Source: Marinobacter sp. F4218 | GTDB taxonomy: Bacteria > Pseudomonadota > Gammaproteobacteria > Pseudomonadales > Oleiphilaceae | Direction of reading: 5' to 3' | Length of the DNA stretch: 64,000 nucleotides | Assembly: GCF_019443085.1 (NCBI RefSeq) | Contig: NZ_JAHZIL010000004.1 | Location: forward strand, 1-64,000 | Shown here: positions 30,855 to 39,912 of the stretch, one piece after another | Layout: each line of letters begins with the position of its first letter | Position numbering within the stretch: position 1 is the stretch's first letter | Notes under the pieces: generated by a model | Told to the model about the DNA's origin: nothing | The model's input: the letters and a program-made list of their open reading frames with translations, nothing else | Databases searched by the model: none | Made by a program: the position numbers and the translations under genes

Positions 30855-31766
30855 TCATCCGGCGGAGTCGCCACCGTAGCCATTGGCCTGCTGGAATTCC
30901 GGGCGCTCACCCTCACGCTGCAACCGTATGTTGGTGCGACGGTTATCGGAGGGCCGGCGTGAAACCGGGTATTGGTCGCCATGAGCCCGCACGGTAATCA
31001 TATCCTCGGAAACTCCTTGCGCCTTGAGATAGTCAGCCACCACGTTTGCCCGTTCCTCGGACAGCGCCCGGTTGTCGATGCGACTGCCCAGACGATCGCT
31101 GTGTCCGTCCACGAAAATCCGCTCAACGGTTGAATCGGCCAGCACGTAGGTCACCAGGTTATTGAGCAGTTGGCGATCGGCCTCAGACAGGCTGGTACTG
31201 CCACTGGCAAAGGGAATGCGGGAGCGTCGAACCTGGTCGTAGTTGACCGGCAACAGGTTGGCCGTGCAGGCCCGGTAGCTCTGGAACTGTCCGGCGAAAT
31301 TCACGTTCGACACCTGAACCCGCACCGGCCGACTATCAAACCATGATTCCCGGGTGACCGTCGGGCGCAGGCCCTCAAGCAGACCCTGAACCAGCACCAT
31401 GGCCTGGCGGGTTTCCAGCAGCACCGGCCGGTTTCCGTCCGAGACCGTGACCTTGCCCAGGGGTCTGGGGGCCACACCCGGGCGCCACGCCGGGGCCTCA
31501 ACCACCAGATCACCACGGCCCGGCCGCATCAGCGGCGATTCCGACTCAAGAAAGAATGTGAGCCTTTCACCGGCCCGGTGCCGGAACACGGCTTTGCCGT
31601 ACCCCGGAACTTCATGCACCAGCGAACATTCGAACACCGATTCTGCCAGATACCACTGGCTGTTCTCGATGCCCGCACCGTAGCTGGAAGCACCTGACGG
31701 TCCGGCCAGACCCAGCGCGAGGGCGCCCATCAGGCCAAGAGAGAATGTTCGTAAGCTGGATGCCAT
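30855..31766 (-). CDS. motY: Sodium-type flagellar protein MotY
   Basis: A 303-residue periplasmic protein with a signal peptide (cleavage about SGA|SSYG, residue 27), an N-terminal MotY domain and a C-terminal OmpA-like peptidoglycan-binding domain (FVDGHSDRLGSRIDNRALSEER is split here as FVDGHSD and NRALSEER). MotY builds the T ring of polar flagella and helps anchor the stator. The neighbourhood motY / pyrC-rnt is the same as in Pseudomonas, which supports the name over a generic OmpA protein. No other flagellar gene is in the window. Confidence 0.88.
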   Translation of the reverse strand: MASSLRTFSLGLMGALALGLAGPSGASSYGAGIENSQWYLAESVFECSLVHEVPGYGKAVFRHRAGERLTFFLESESPLMRPGRGDLVVEAPAWRPGVAPRPLGKVTVSDGNRPVLLETRQAMVLVQGLLEGLRPTVTRESWFDSRPVRVQVSNVNFAGQFQSYRACTANLLPVNYDQVRRSRIPFASGSTSLSEADRQLLNNLVTYVLADSTVERIFVDGHSDRLGSRIDNRALSEERANVVADYLKAQGVSEDMITVRAHGDQYPVSRRPSDNRRTNIRLQREGERPEFQQANGYGGDSAG

Positions 31767-31869
31767 AGCGGATTACCAACGTGCTCAACTGATTCAGTGG
31801 TTTCCCCGGTTAACGGCCCGGCCCCCATCTTCTTTAGGGTCGGATACAAAAACAAACACTCTCCCCTTC

Positions 31870-31878
31870 TGGTATAAT
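31870..31878 (+). promoter_or_regulatory. Extended -10 promoter of pyrC
   Basis: TGGTATAAT at 31870-31878 is a perfect -10 hexamer (TATAAT) with the TGn extension, 52 bases upstream of the pyrC start. No good -35 hexamer is present at 17-18 bases, which fits an extended -10 promoter. Confidence 0.65.
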
Positions 31879-31930
31879 TCGCAAAATTTTTCAGGGCCAT
31901 GGCCCACCTATGGAACTGCGGAAACCTCCC

Positions 31931-32962
31931 ATGACCGATCAGATCACTCTCACCCGTCCGGACGACTGGCACCTGCACGTGCGTGACGGCGATGTCCTAA
32001 AGGATGTCGTTCCGGCCACCGCCGCGTGTTTCGGGCGCGCGATCATCATGCCCAACCTGGTTCCGCCGGTAACCACTACCGCAGACGCCCTGGCCTACCG
32101 GGACCGCATTCTGGATGCCGCCAAGGGCACGGAATTCCAGCCCCTGATGACGCTTTACCTCACCGAGAGCACCACCGCAGAGACCGTTCGCGACGCGAAG
32201 GCAGCCGGAGTGGTTGCCGCCAAACTCTACCCGGCCGGCGCCACCACCAACTCCGCATCGGGTGTAAAAGACATTCGCAATATCTACCCGGTGCTGGAAG
32301 CCATGGCCGAATGCGGCATGCTGCTGCTGGTTCACGGTGAGGTGACCGATGCTGACATTGATATTTTCGATCGCGAGAAAGTGTTCCTCGAACGGGTACT
32401 CGCTCCGACCATGGACGACTTTCCGAACCTCAAGGTGGTTCTGGAACATATCACCACGGCGGATTCGGCGAAATTTGTTCAGCAGTACGCCGGCAACAAT
32501 CTGGCCGCCACACTGACGCCACAGCACCTGATGTATAACCGCAATCACATGCTGGTTGGCGGCATTCGCCCGCATCTCTACTGCCTGCCTATACTTAAGC
32601 GCAACCGTCACCAGCAGGCCCTGCGCGATGCCGTTGCAAGTGGTAATCCACGTTTCTTCCTGGGCACCGATTCTGCGCCCCACGCCAAGGACCGCAAGGA
32701 AGCCGCGTGCGGCTGCGCTGGCTGCTACTCTGCTTATGGCGCCATCGGCCTGTATGCAGAGATCTTCGAGGAACTGGGCATTCTGGACAAACTGGAGGCG
32801 TTCGCCAGCGTTAACGGCGCGGACTTCTACGGTCTGCCGAGAAACACGGACACCATTACCCTGGTGCGGGACCCCTGGACCATGCCGGAGCAACTGCCTC
32901 TGGCAGACGGCAACATCGTGCCACTGAAAGCGGGTGAAACCGTGAACTGGCGCCTGGCGTAA
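31931..32962 (+). CDS. pyrC: Dihydroorotase
   Basis: Zinc amidohydrolase of pyrimidine synthesis that interconverts carbamoyl-aspartate and dihydroorotate. The 343 residues match the E. coli class II type (348). Metal ligands include His14 and His16 in [11 protein letters not shown], the carboxylated Lys98 in [13 protein letters not shown], and the catalytic Asp in GTDSAPH. The start MTDQITL matches family N-termini; an ATG seven codons upstream is the alternative. rnt follows after 41 bases. Confidence 0.96.
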   Translation: MTDQITLTRPDDWHLHVRDGDVLKDVVPATAACFGRAIIMPNLVPPVTTTADALAYRDRILDAAKGTEFQPLMTLYLTESTTAETVRDAKAAGVVAAKLYPAGATTNSASGVKDIRNIYPVLEAMAECGMLLLVHGEVTDADIDIFDREKVFLERVLAPTMDDFPNLKVVLEHITTADSAKFVQQYAGNNLAATLTPQHLMYNRNHMLVGGIRPHLYCLPILKRNRHQQALRDAVASGNPRFFLGTDSAPHAKDRKEAACGCAGCYSAYGAIGLYAEIFEELGILDKLEAFASVNGADFYGLPRNTDTITLVRDPWTMPEQLPLADGNIVPLKAGETVNWRLA

Positions 32963-33003
32963 ACATCCTGACTTTTCATCACACGGCCATGACCGGAGTT
33001 TGA

Positions 33004-33657
33004 GTGACTGACGAAAACAAAGAACCGCATCCCATGTCCCGCCGCTTTCGCGGTTTTCTGCCCGTCGTCGTTGACGTGGAAACCGCCGGTTTCAATCCGG
33101 AGCGGGACGCCTTGCTGGAAGTGGCCGCGGTGCTGCTGACCATGGACGAGAACGGCTACCTTCTGCGCGGGGAGACCCACGTGCAACAGATTGATCCGTT
33201 CGAGGGCGCAAACCTCGAACAATCGGCGCTGGACTTCACCGGCATTGACCCCTGGAATCCGGAGCGGGAAGCGGTCCCCGAACGGGAAGGCCTGAGCGAA
33301 ATCTTTACCCCGATTCGTAAAGCGGTGAAAGCCTTCGACTGCAAGCGCGCGGTGCTGGTTGGCCACAACGCCACGTTCGATCACAACTTCGTGTTTGCCG
33401 CTGCGATGAGAGCCGACATCAAGCGCAATCCGTTCCACCCGTTTTCCACGTTTGACACCGCCACACTGGCGGGACTCGCCTACGGCCACACGGTTCTGGC
33501 CCAGGCCTGCAAACTGGCCGGTATTCCGTTCAACAACAAGGAAGCGCACTCTGCCGCCTATGATGCGGAGAAAACGGCGGACCTGTTCTGCGGGATAGTA
33601 AATCGCTGGAAGGATCTGGGCGGTTTCCCCCCGCCGTTGATTGAAGAGGCCGAATGA
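33004..33657 (+). CDS. rnt: Ribonuclease T
   Basis: A DEDD-family 3'-5' exoribonuclease of 217 residues that trims tRNA and other stable RNA 3' ends. Exo I motif VVDVETAGFN, motif II GHNATFDHNFV and motif III HSAAYDAEKTADLF are all present. The start is GTG, with CGGAG 5 bases upstream. It probably forms an operon with pyrC and ends at a strong terminator 7 bases past the stop. Confidence 0.95.
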   Translation: MTDENKEPHPMSRRFRGFLPVVVDVETAGFNPERDALLEVAAVLLTMDENGYLLRGETHVQQIDPFEGANLEQSALDFTGIDPWNPEREAVPEREGLSEIFTPIRKAVKAFDCKRAVLVGHNATFDHNFVFAAAMRADIKRNPFHPFSTFDTATLAGLAYGHTVLAQACKLAGIPFNNKEAHSAAYDAEKTADLFCGIVNRWKDLGGFPPPLIEEAE

Positions 33658-33664
33658 CCGACAC

Positions 33665-33692
33665 AAAAAACCCCGCCGAGGCGGGGTTTTTT
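33665..33692. terminator. Bidirectional intrinsic terminator between rnt and the acyl-CoA reductase gene
   Basis: AAAAAACCCCGCC-GA-GGCGGGGTTTTTT type hairpin: a 7-base GC stem flanked by an A-run and a T-run. It directly follows rnt on the plus strand and the reductase gene stop (33712) on the minus strand, so it serves both. Confidence 0.93.
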
Positions 33693-33711
33693 GATCTCAC
33701 GGAGCGACCAC

Positions 33712-35697
33712 TTACCAGTAGATGCCCCGCATGATGGCCGCGAACGCCACCTGCTCGCTGGACACCTTGGGCCTCTGGCCGGACCGGCTGCCCGCTGCTG
33801 CCGGCGAATCCGGGAACATGCGGTAGCCGGTGTTCATCACGATCTCGCCCATCTTCGGTGCCAGGGCATGCAACACCTGCGCAAAGATGCCCAGTCGGGT
33901 CGCGATGCGCTTCGGACGATAGACGATGGCTTCGGCAACCATGTCGGCGGCTTCCTCCGGCGTCAGCGTTGGCACCGAATCGTAGATTTTGGTCGGCGCA
34001 ATCATGGGCGTCTTCACCAGCGGCATGTTGATGGTGGTGAAGGTCACATTGCGATCCGACCACTCGGCCGCCGCACAGCGACTGAACGCGTCCAGTGCCG
34101 ACTTGGATGCCACGTAGGCAGAGAATCGCGGCGCGTTGGTCAGCACACCGATGGAGGAAATGTTGATCACGTGGCCACGACGGTTCTCCAGCATTTTCGG
34201 TGCAAAACCCATGATCAGGCGCACTGAGCCGAAGTAGTTCAGCTGCATGGTGCGTTCAAAATCGTGGAAACGGTCAAACGACAGATCCAGGGAACGTCGG
34301 ATTGAGCGACCGGCATTGTTCACCAGCACATCCACCTGACCGTGGTTGTCCAGAACCGTCTCCACGAAGCGGTCAGCGTCTTCCATGTCGGAGAAATCGC
34401 ACTGGTAGGCATGCACGCTGGCCCCCCGGGATTCCAGCTCCGCTGCCACTTCCTTCAGGCGCTCCGGCTTACGGGCACCAATGACCAGAATGGCTCCGGC
34501 ATCCGCCAGCTTCTGCGCAGTCGCCAGACCGATGCCCGAGGTTGCGCCGGTCACGACGCACACGCGGCCTTCGACAGTTCCGCGCAGGGTTCGGTCCTTG
34601 AACAGGTCCGGGTCCAGGTTGCGCTCCCAGTAGTCCCAGATTACCGCGGAATAATCGGTGAGCCGTGGCACTTCGATGCCGGTGTCCTTGAGAACGCGCT
34701 CGGTTTCACGGGCGTCAAACCGGGTCGGGTAATTCACGAACGACATAACCGACGGCGGAATGCCCATGTCGTCAAGGACAGCGCTGGTCAATCGTTTCAC
34801 CGGAGGCAGGTTCTTCAGGCTCTGGCGAATGAACGGCGGGATGAAACCGAACATGCGGGAGTCAATACGCATGCCCATCTTGGGCGCATGACCGGCCTCG
34901 GAGAAGATGTTGAGGATTTCACCGACCTTGTACGGATCGGAATCCACGAGATGGAAGCAGTTGCCGTCCTCGCCATCGAGATGGGCAATGTGATCCATTG
35001 CGTTCACGACGAAATCCACCGGCACGATGTTCAGGCGACCACCCTCGATGCCGATGGTCGGCACCCACTGGGGCAGAGCGCGGCGGATCTTCTGGATCAT
35101 CTTGAAGAAGTAATAGGGTCCGTCGACCTTGTCCATTTCGCCGGTCTTGGAGTGGCCAATGACCATGCCCGGACGGTAGATGCGGAACGGTACCTTGCAC
35201 TCCTCGCGTACAACCTTTTCAGACTCGTGCTTGGTCAGCAGGTACGGGTGATCCAGCTTTTCCGCTTCCTCGAACATGTCCTCGCGGAACGTGCCTTTGA
35301 ACAGGCCCGCCGCAGCAATGGAGGACACGTGATGGAAATGCTTGGCACCCATGGCTTCCGCCGCATTCACGGCGGCGCGCGTGCCTTCGATGTTGGTTGC
35401 CTGCTGGGCTTCCTCGTCGGCGCCCATGTCGTAGACGGCCGCCAGGTGGAAGAAATGATCAATATTGCCCTCAAGGGCCTTCATGGTCTTGGCGTCGATA
35501 CCAAGATTCTTACTGGTCAGGTCGCCAATCACTGCCTTGACCTGGGACTCGTCTGCACCCCAGCGCTCCCTCAGCAATTCCAGTTTACCCTGGGACTGCT
35601 CACGCACCAGCACGTATACCGTGCCGCCACGCGCCAGCAGTTTTTCCACGAGAAAACGGCCAATAAATCCGGTGCCACCCGTCAGGAAATAGTTCAT
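33712..35697 (-). CDS. Bifunctional alcohol-forming fatty acyl-CoA reductase (Marinobacter type)
   Basis: A 661-residue NADPH-dependent enzyme that I recognise as the Marinobacter reductase turning fatty acyl-CoA to fatty alcohol through the aldehyde, the step before wax-ester formation. The N-terminal NAD_binding_4 (Male-sterility-like) domain has GGTGFIGRFL (7-16) and catalytic Tyr152/Lys156 (YLLTK). The second short-chain-dehydrogenase domain starts at about 376, with TGATSGIG (383-390) and Tyr528/Lys532 (YVASK). The chosen ATG has AGGGTGG upstream; a TTG codon directly before it is also open. It is a single-gene unit between the rnt terminator and a 387-base region with twin palindromes. 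The wax synthase partner is not in the window. Confidence 0.93.
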   Translation of the reverse strand: MNYFLTGGTGFIGRFLVEKLLARGGTVYVLVREQSQGKLELLRERWGADESQVKAVIGDLTSKNLGIDAKTMKALEGNIDHFFHLAAVYDMGADEEAQQATNIEGTRAAVNAAEAMGAKHFHHVSSIAAAGLFKGTFREDMFEEAEKLDHPYLLTKHESEKVVREECKVPFRIYRPGMVIGHSKTGEMDKVDGPYYFFKMIQKIRRALPQWVPTIGIEGGRLNIVPVDFVVNAMDHIAHLDGEDGNCFHLVDSDPYKVGEILNIFSEAGHAPKMGMRIDSRMFGFIPPFIRQSLKNLPPVKRLTSAVLDDMGIPPSVMSFVNYPTRFDARETERVLKDTGIEVPRLTDYSAVIWDYWERNLDPDLFKDRTLRGTVEGRVCVVTGATSGIGLATAQKLADAGAILVIGARKPERLKEVAAELESRGASVHAYQCDFSDMEDADRFVETVLDNHGQVDVLVNNAGRSIRRSLDLSFDRFHDFERTMQLNYFGSVRLIMGFAPKMLENRRGHVINISSIGVLTNAPRFSAYVASKSALDAFSRCAAAEWSDRNVTFTTINMPLVKTPMIAPTKIYDSVPTLTPEEAADMVAEAIVYRPKRIATRLGIFAQVLHALAPKMGEIVMNTGYRMFPDSPAAAGSRSGQRPKVSSEQVAFAAIMRGIYW

Positions 35698-35826
35698 CAA
35701 TTATCCACCCTGCTTGTTGCTCATTTGTTGTCTGTCCATGCCGGCACCCATTTAGACTAAAGTCGTAGAGTCTTCCGGAAACGACGGCATTGTACTTAAT
35801 TGCAACCCTCATGTATCGAACTTTTT

Positions 35827-35875
35827 TAGAGCTTTTACTCTGTAACCTCTTGTTTTTAATAGAGCTAATACTCTA
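35827..35875. repeat. Twin near-palindromes upstream of the acyl-CoA reductase gene
   Basis: TAGAGCTTTTACTCT (35827-35841) and TAGAGCTAATACTCTA (35860-35875) are direct copies of one near-palindromic unit (TAGAG-N6-CTCTA), 33 bases apart start to start, about three helical turns. They lie 130-180 bases upstream of the reductase start within a 387-base gap that has no other gene. This is the spacing expected of a cooperative operator pair; the binding protein is unknown. Confidence 0.6.
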
Positions 35876-36084
35876 ACTCGGGGCGCAACCCGCACCCGGA
35901 CGCCTGTCCCGTATGTCGACACAATGATTTTGAGACTAGCACAGGAATTGGCCTGTGCCTGCCCTCTCATTCGATTACTGGAAAGCAATGAAACGCCACG
36001 CAAGCAATGACATAATCAGGAACTTATTGCGCCTTCCGGCGTCATCATTGTTCACAGAAATTCTGGATTTGCGGAAGCCACACC

Positions 36085-36384
36085 ATGCCGAAAGACAACC
36101 CGAACACCGAACGCTATATCACCATTGCCCGCGCCTGCCTCAAGGCCATCAACGACACTGCCGAAGCATCCGGCAGCCGTGAGGAAAAAATCCAGGCCGT
36201 CTACGAGGCAATCGATTCGGCGTTCCAGGCAGAATTTGCCGATTACCGGCAATCGGTCGCCATCATGGCAACGGTATTGGAGCGCATTGCCTCCGGGCAG
36301 ATGGAGGCCGATAAAGCGGTGGACCTGGCCCGCAAGACGCTGGAGCAGCAACCTGAAAGTACCCGCAACTCGCTGATGCACTGA
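36085..36384 (+). CDS. Small conserved-looking helical protein of unknown function
   Basis: A 99-residue soluble protein rich in Ala, Glu and Lys and probably all helical (YITIARACLKAINDTAEAS; DKAVDLARKTLEQQ). I see no signal peptide, membrane segment or known motif and do not recognise a family. The frame is clean and stops 18 bases before the M16 peptidase open frame, so it may be the first gene of that transcript. Confidence 0.65.
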   Translation: MPKDNPNTERYITIARACLKAINDTAEASGSREEKIQAVYEAIDSAFQAEFADYRQSVAIMATVLERIASGQMEADKAVDLARKTLEQQPESTRNSLMH

Positions 36385-36419
36385 TAACCCCCAAACTGTC
36401 AATGGATGAACGAGGCCCT

Positions 36420-39272
36420 ATGAGCACTGGTACCCCCCGGAACGCCCCTGTACGCCTGACTATCGCCAGCACATTGGCAATGCTCGTGCTGCTGTTGAGC
36501 AGCACTCTGGCCCTTGCAGCACAGCCGCCGGTCAAGAGCCCCGCTGATGACAATGACTACCGCTTCATCGAGCTGGACAACGGGCTCCGGGCAATCCTGG
36601 TATCCGACAGCGACGCCGACAAGGCAGCGGCCTCGATGAACGTTGCAGTGGGTAGCGGCGATGATCCTGCCGGCCGGGAGGGCCTCGCGCATTTCCTCGA
36701 GCACATGTTGTTCCTGGGAACCGAAAAATACCCTGAGCCCGGCGAGTACCAGCAATTCATCAAGAGCCACGGCGGCAGCCACAACGCCTACACGGCGTTT
36801 CAGGACACCAACTATTTCTTCGATGTCGAAGCGCCCTACCTTGAGCCGGCGCTGGACCGGTTCGCCGAACAGTTTGCCGCCCCGCTGTTTACCGCCGAGC
36901 TGGTCGACCGGGAACGTAACGCGGTGCACTCGGAGTTCAGCTCCAAGCAGAAGGAAGACGGCCGTCGCTTCTATTCGGTGAAGAAAGCGGCCAGCAATCC
37001 GGAGCATGCGTTCAACCAGTTTGCGGTGGGCAATCTCAGCACCCTGGAGAACACTGACGAAAACCCGCTCCGGCCCGATCTCATCCAGTTCTGGAAAGAT
37101 CGTTATTCGGCCAACCTGATGACGCTCGCGGTTTACGGCCCCCAGCCCCTGGACGCCCTCGAGCAGATGGTTCAAAGCCGCTTTGGCGCCATTGAGAACC
37201 GCCAGCTGGAAGCCAAAACGCATCCGGCTGCTTTTTACCAGGACGACAAACTGCCGGGAAAGGTCACCGCGGATGCCATCAAGGACGTGCGCAGACTGAC
37301 CCTCTCCTTCCCGATTCCCTCCCAGGAGGACAACTACCACACCAAGCCGGCGAGTTACATTGCCAATCTGCTGGGCCACGAGGGCCCCGGCAGTTTGTTT
37401 GACGTCCTCAAACGGGCTGGCCTTGTGGAGAGCCTCTCAGCCGGCGTGGGCATGGACACGGGTGAAGGCGCCATGCTGGACATCAGCATGTCCCTGACGC
37501 CGGAGGGTCTGCGCCGCCAGGATGACATCCTGCCGCTGGTGTTCGCCTACATCGACAAAATCCGGAGCAATGGCATCACGGAACAGCGCTTCAGGGAAAT
37601 GCAGCAATTGGCCCGCATTGATTTTCGTTTCCGTGAGCAGGGCGAACCGGTGCATGAAGCCATGGCTCTTGCCAGTCAGCTCCAACACTACCCGGCCGAG
37701 GACATTCTCAGTGCGCCCTGGCTGCTGGAGCGCTACGCGCCGGAGCAATACCAGACCATCCTGGACCACCTCACCCCGGACAACCTGATGGCATTCGTTC
37801 TGGCGCCGGAGCCGGCGCTCAAGAATCCGGAACAAACCCGGTGGTACGGAGCGGAATGGCAATGGGAAGCACTTGATCCGGAAAACCTGACGCGCAGCTC
37901 GTTGCCGGAACTGGCGGCGCAGCTCAAGCTGCCCCAACCCAACCCCTTTGTTCCGGAAGAACTTGCGATGGTCGCGGGTTCAACCATGGAGCAGCCCACC
38001 CTGCTGGGTAGCCAGGACGGCCTGGAAATCTGGTTTGCCCGGGATACCCGGTTCGACACTCCCAAAGCGAACGTGTTCATCAGCCTTCGCACACCCGCCG
38101 CACGGGTCTCTGCCCGCAGCAGCGTCCTGACCCAGTTGCTGGTGGATGCGGTAAATACCAATCTGAATGCCTGGGCCTACTCGGCACGCCTTGCCGGTCT
38201 GGATTACAGCATTTATCCACACCTCCGGGGCATAACCGTTCGGGTGGGCGGTTACAGCGACAAGCTGCACACCTTGATTAACCGAATCCTGATGCAGGTC
38301 GCGGAACCGGACCTGACGCAACAGCGGTTCGACATCGCCCGCCAGAACCTGGTCGACAGCCTCAAGAACAAGGCCAAGAACCCGCCGGTGGAACAGACGT
38401 CCGAGTTCATCCAGACCGCCCTGATCGAGGGCGCCTGGAGTACGGACGACAAGCTTTCGGCGTCGCAACAGGTCACCCTGGATGAACTGAAATCGTTCTC
38501 CAAGGCGCTGCTTTCAGAAGTGGATCCGGTCATGCTGGCCCACGGCAATCTCAGCCGCGCCTACGCCCTCAACCTGGCCCAGCAGATCCGGGCCATTGTG
38601 CTTGATGACAGCAGCTTTGCCGACGTCGACCGCAGCCGGGTACGCCAGTTGCCGCCGGACGAAACCCAGGTGTCCCTGGACGTCAATCATCCGGATACCG
38701 GCTACACCCTGTACATGCAGGGCGACAATACCGGCTTTGACGAGCGGGCCCGCTTCCGGCTACTGGCGCAAATCATCAGCAGCCCCTTCTACGAAAACAT
38801 CCGCACAACCCGGCAGCTGGGTTACATCGTCTACGCGACGCCGTTTGAGATACTGGAAACCCCGGCTCTCGGTTTCGTGATTCAATCCCCGGGCGCCAGC
38901 CCGGAGCAGATTGACCAGGCCGTTCGTCAGTTCTCAGCGGATTTTGAGGCGCAACTGGCCAGCCTCGATGAGGCCGGCCTGAATCGTGAAAAGCAGGCGG
39001 TAATCAGCAAACTACTTGAGCGGGACCGGCAGCTCGGCGATATTTCGAGTCGATACTGGCGGGAGATTGATCGCAACGCGACCGACTTCGATTCCCGGGA
39101 ACAACTGGCCAATGCGGTCAAGGGCGTGAGCCGACAGGCACTGCTGGAAACGTTCAGAAAGGCGGTCCTGGACCGTGAACAGGCACTTCGCGTGGTGACT
39201 GGCGAGGATGGCTTGAACGCCGATAGCGCGCTGACCCATTTAATGGCGAGGCCGCCAGTCCCGGCGACCTGA
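36420..39272 (+). CDS. Insulinase-family (M16) zinc peptidase, pitrilysin-like
   Basis: A 950-residue periplasmic metallopeptidase. Signal peptide ends near LAA|QPP (about residue 34). The inverted zinc motif HFLEH (His91, Glu94, His95) is followed about 75 residues later by the Glu of ERNAVHSEFSS. Further M16 domains follow, including RTTRQLGYIVY-type residues (TTRQLGYIVYATPF) near 810-825, the pitrilysin/protease III signature. It likely degrades small peptides in the periplasm. GAGG precedes the chosen ATG; an in-frame ATG six codons earlier is possible. Confidence 0.93.
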   Translation: MSTGTPRNAPVRLTIASTLAMLVLLLSSTLALAAQPPVKSPADDNDYRFIELDNGLRAILVSDSDADKAAASMNVAVGSGDDPAGREGLAHFLEHMLFLGTEKYPEPGEYQQFIKSHGGSHNAYTAFQDTNYFFDVEAPYLEPALDRFAEQFAAPLFTAELVDRERNAVHSEFSSKQKEDGRRFYSVKKAASNPEHAFNQFAVGNLSTLENTDENPLRPDLIQFWKDRYSANLMTLAVYGPQPLDALEQMVQSRFGAIENRQLEAKTHPAAFYQDDKLPGKVTADAIKDVRRLTLSFPIPSQEDNYHTKPASYIANLLGHEGPGSLFDVLKRAGLVESLSAGVGMDTGEGAMLDISMSLTPEGLRRQDDILPLVFAYIDKIRSNGITEQRFREMQQLARIDFRFREQGEPVHEAMALASQLQHYPAEDILSAPWLLERYAPEQYQTILDHLTPDNLMAFVLAPEPALKNPEQTRWYGAEWQWEALDPENLTRSSLPELAAQLKLPQPNPFVPEELAMVAGSTMEQPTLLGSQDGLEIWFARDTRFDTPKANVFISLRTPAARVSARSSVLTQLLVDAVNTNLNAWAYSARLAGLDYSIYPHLRGITVRVGGYSDKLHTLINRILMQVAEPDLTQQRFDIARQNLVDSLKNKAKNPPVEQTSEFIQTALIEGAWSTDDKLSASQQVTLDELKSFSKALLSEVDPVMLAHGNLSRAYALNLAQQIRAIVLDDSSFADVDRSRVRQLPPDETQVSLDVNHPDTGYTLYMQGDNTGFDERARFRLLAQIISSPFYENIRTTRQLGYIVYATPFEILETPALGFVIQSPGASPEQIDQAVRQFSADFEAQLASLDEAGLNREKQAVISKLLERDRQLGDISSRYWREIDRNATDFDSREQLANAVKGVSRQALLETFRKAVLDREQALRVVTGEDGLNADSALTHLMARPPVPAT

Positions 39273-39273
39273 C

Positions 39274-39912
39274 CTAGGCCTCAGGCAGGCGCTGAAAACG
39301 CGCCCAGTCTTCCGGCTCGTCCACGTCCCACCGGGGTTCCAGCAGACTGACGCGGAGCCCCGATTTCTCCATACGGGCCAGGGTCTGAATCAGGACGTTT
39401 TCGGTCCCCCACTCAATGTCATCCAGCATGCCGGGCACCACCCGGCTCGCCCCGATCAGGACATAGCCCCCGTCGTCAGAGGGCCCGAGAACCACGTCAA
39501 ACTCGGAAAGCCGATCAATGGCATGGCGAACGTACTGGGGATCCACCGAGGGGCAGTCACTGCCGATCACCACGGCACGCGAATAGTGCTGCAGCGACTC
39601 GCGCAAGGCCGCCTGCATCCTGTCGCCAAGGGTTTCTCCCTGCTGAACCTTCTGCTCCAGGCCGGCGCATTCAAGATTCCGCACAATGATGTCCGCTTCG
39701 TCAGGCGCCCGCTCCAGCTCTCGATCCCACCAGAACTGCACCGGGTACCCGGTGGCACAGAGGTTATCGAGAACTGCCAACGTGAGAGTGACGTGGGCCC
39801 GGAGTGCTCCGGCCGCCCCAAGGGCCGGCATCAGTCGGGTCTTGACCCGACCTTGCTCAGGCCATTTGGCAAATTGCATCAGTACGGCGCTTGCCGGGGT
39901 ACTGTCAGGCAT
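39274..39912 (-). CDS. TIGR04282-type glycosyltransferase (DUF2064 family)
   Basis: A 212-residue GT-A-fold protein with FAKWPEQGRVKTRL near the N-terminus, IGSDCPSVDPQYV, LGPSDDGGYVLIG and the terminal WDVDEPEDWAR, all typical of the TIGR04282 family. That family is named for an association with arsenosugar synthesis, but most members are uncharacterised. It overlaps the end of the upstream TIGR04283 gene by 8 bases (ATGCCTGA). Its stop is 1 base from the convergent M16 gene. Confidence 0.87.
   Translation of the reverse strand: MPDSTPASAVLMQFAKWPEQGRVKTRLMPALGAAGALRAHVTLTLAVLDNLCATGYPVQFWWDRELERAPDEADIIVRNLECAGLEQKVQQGETLGDRMQAALRESLQHYSRAVVIGSDCPSVDPQYVRHAIDRLSEFDVVLGPSDDGGYVLIGASRVVPGMLDDIEWGTENVLIQTLARMEKSGLRVSLLEPRWDVDEPEDWARFQRLPEA

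Noticed and set aside
34342..35760. Plus-strand open frame of 472 codons
   Set aside because: Antisense to the acyl-CoA reductase gene; histidine/valine-rich shadow composition.
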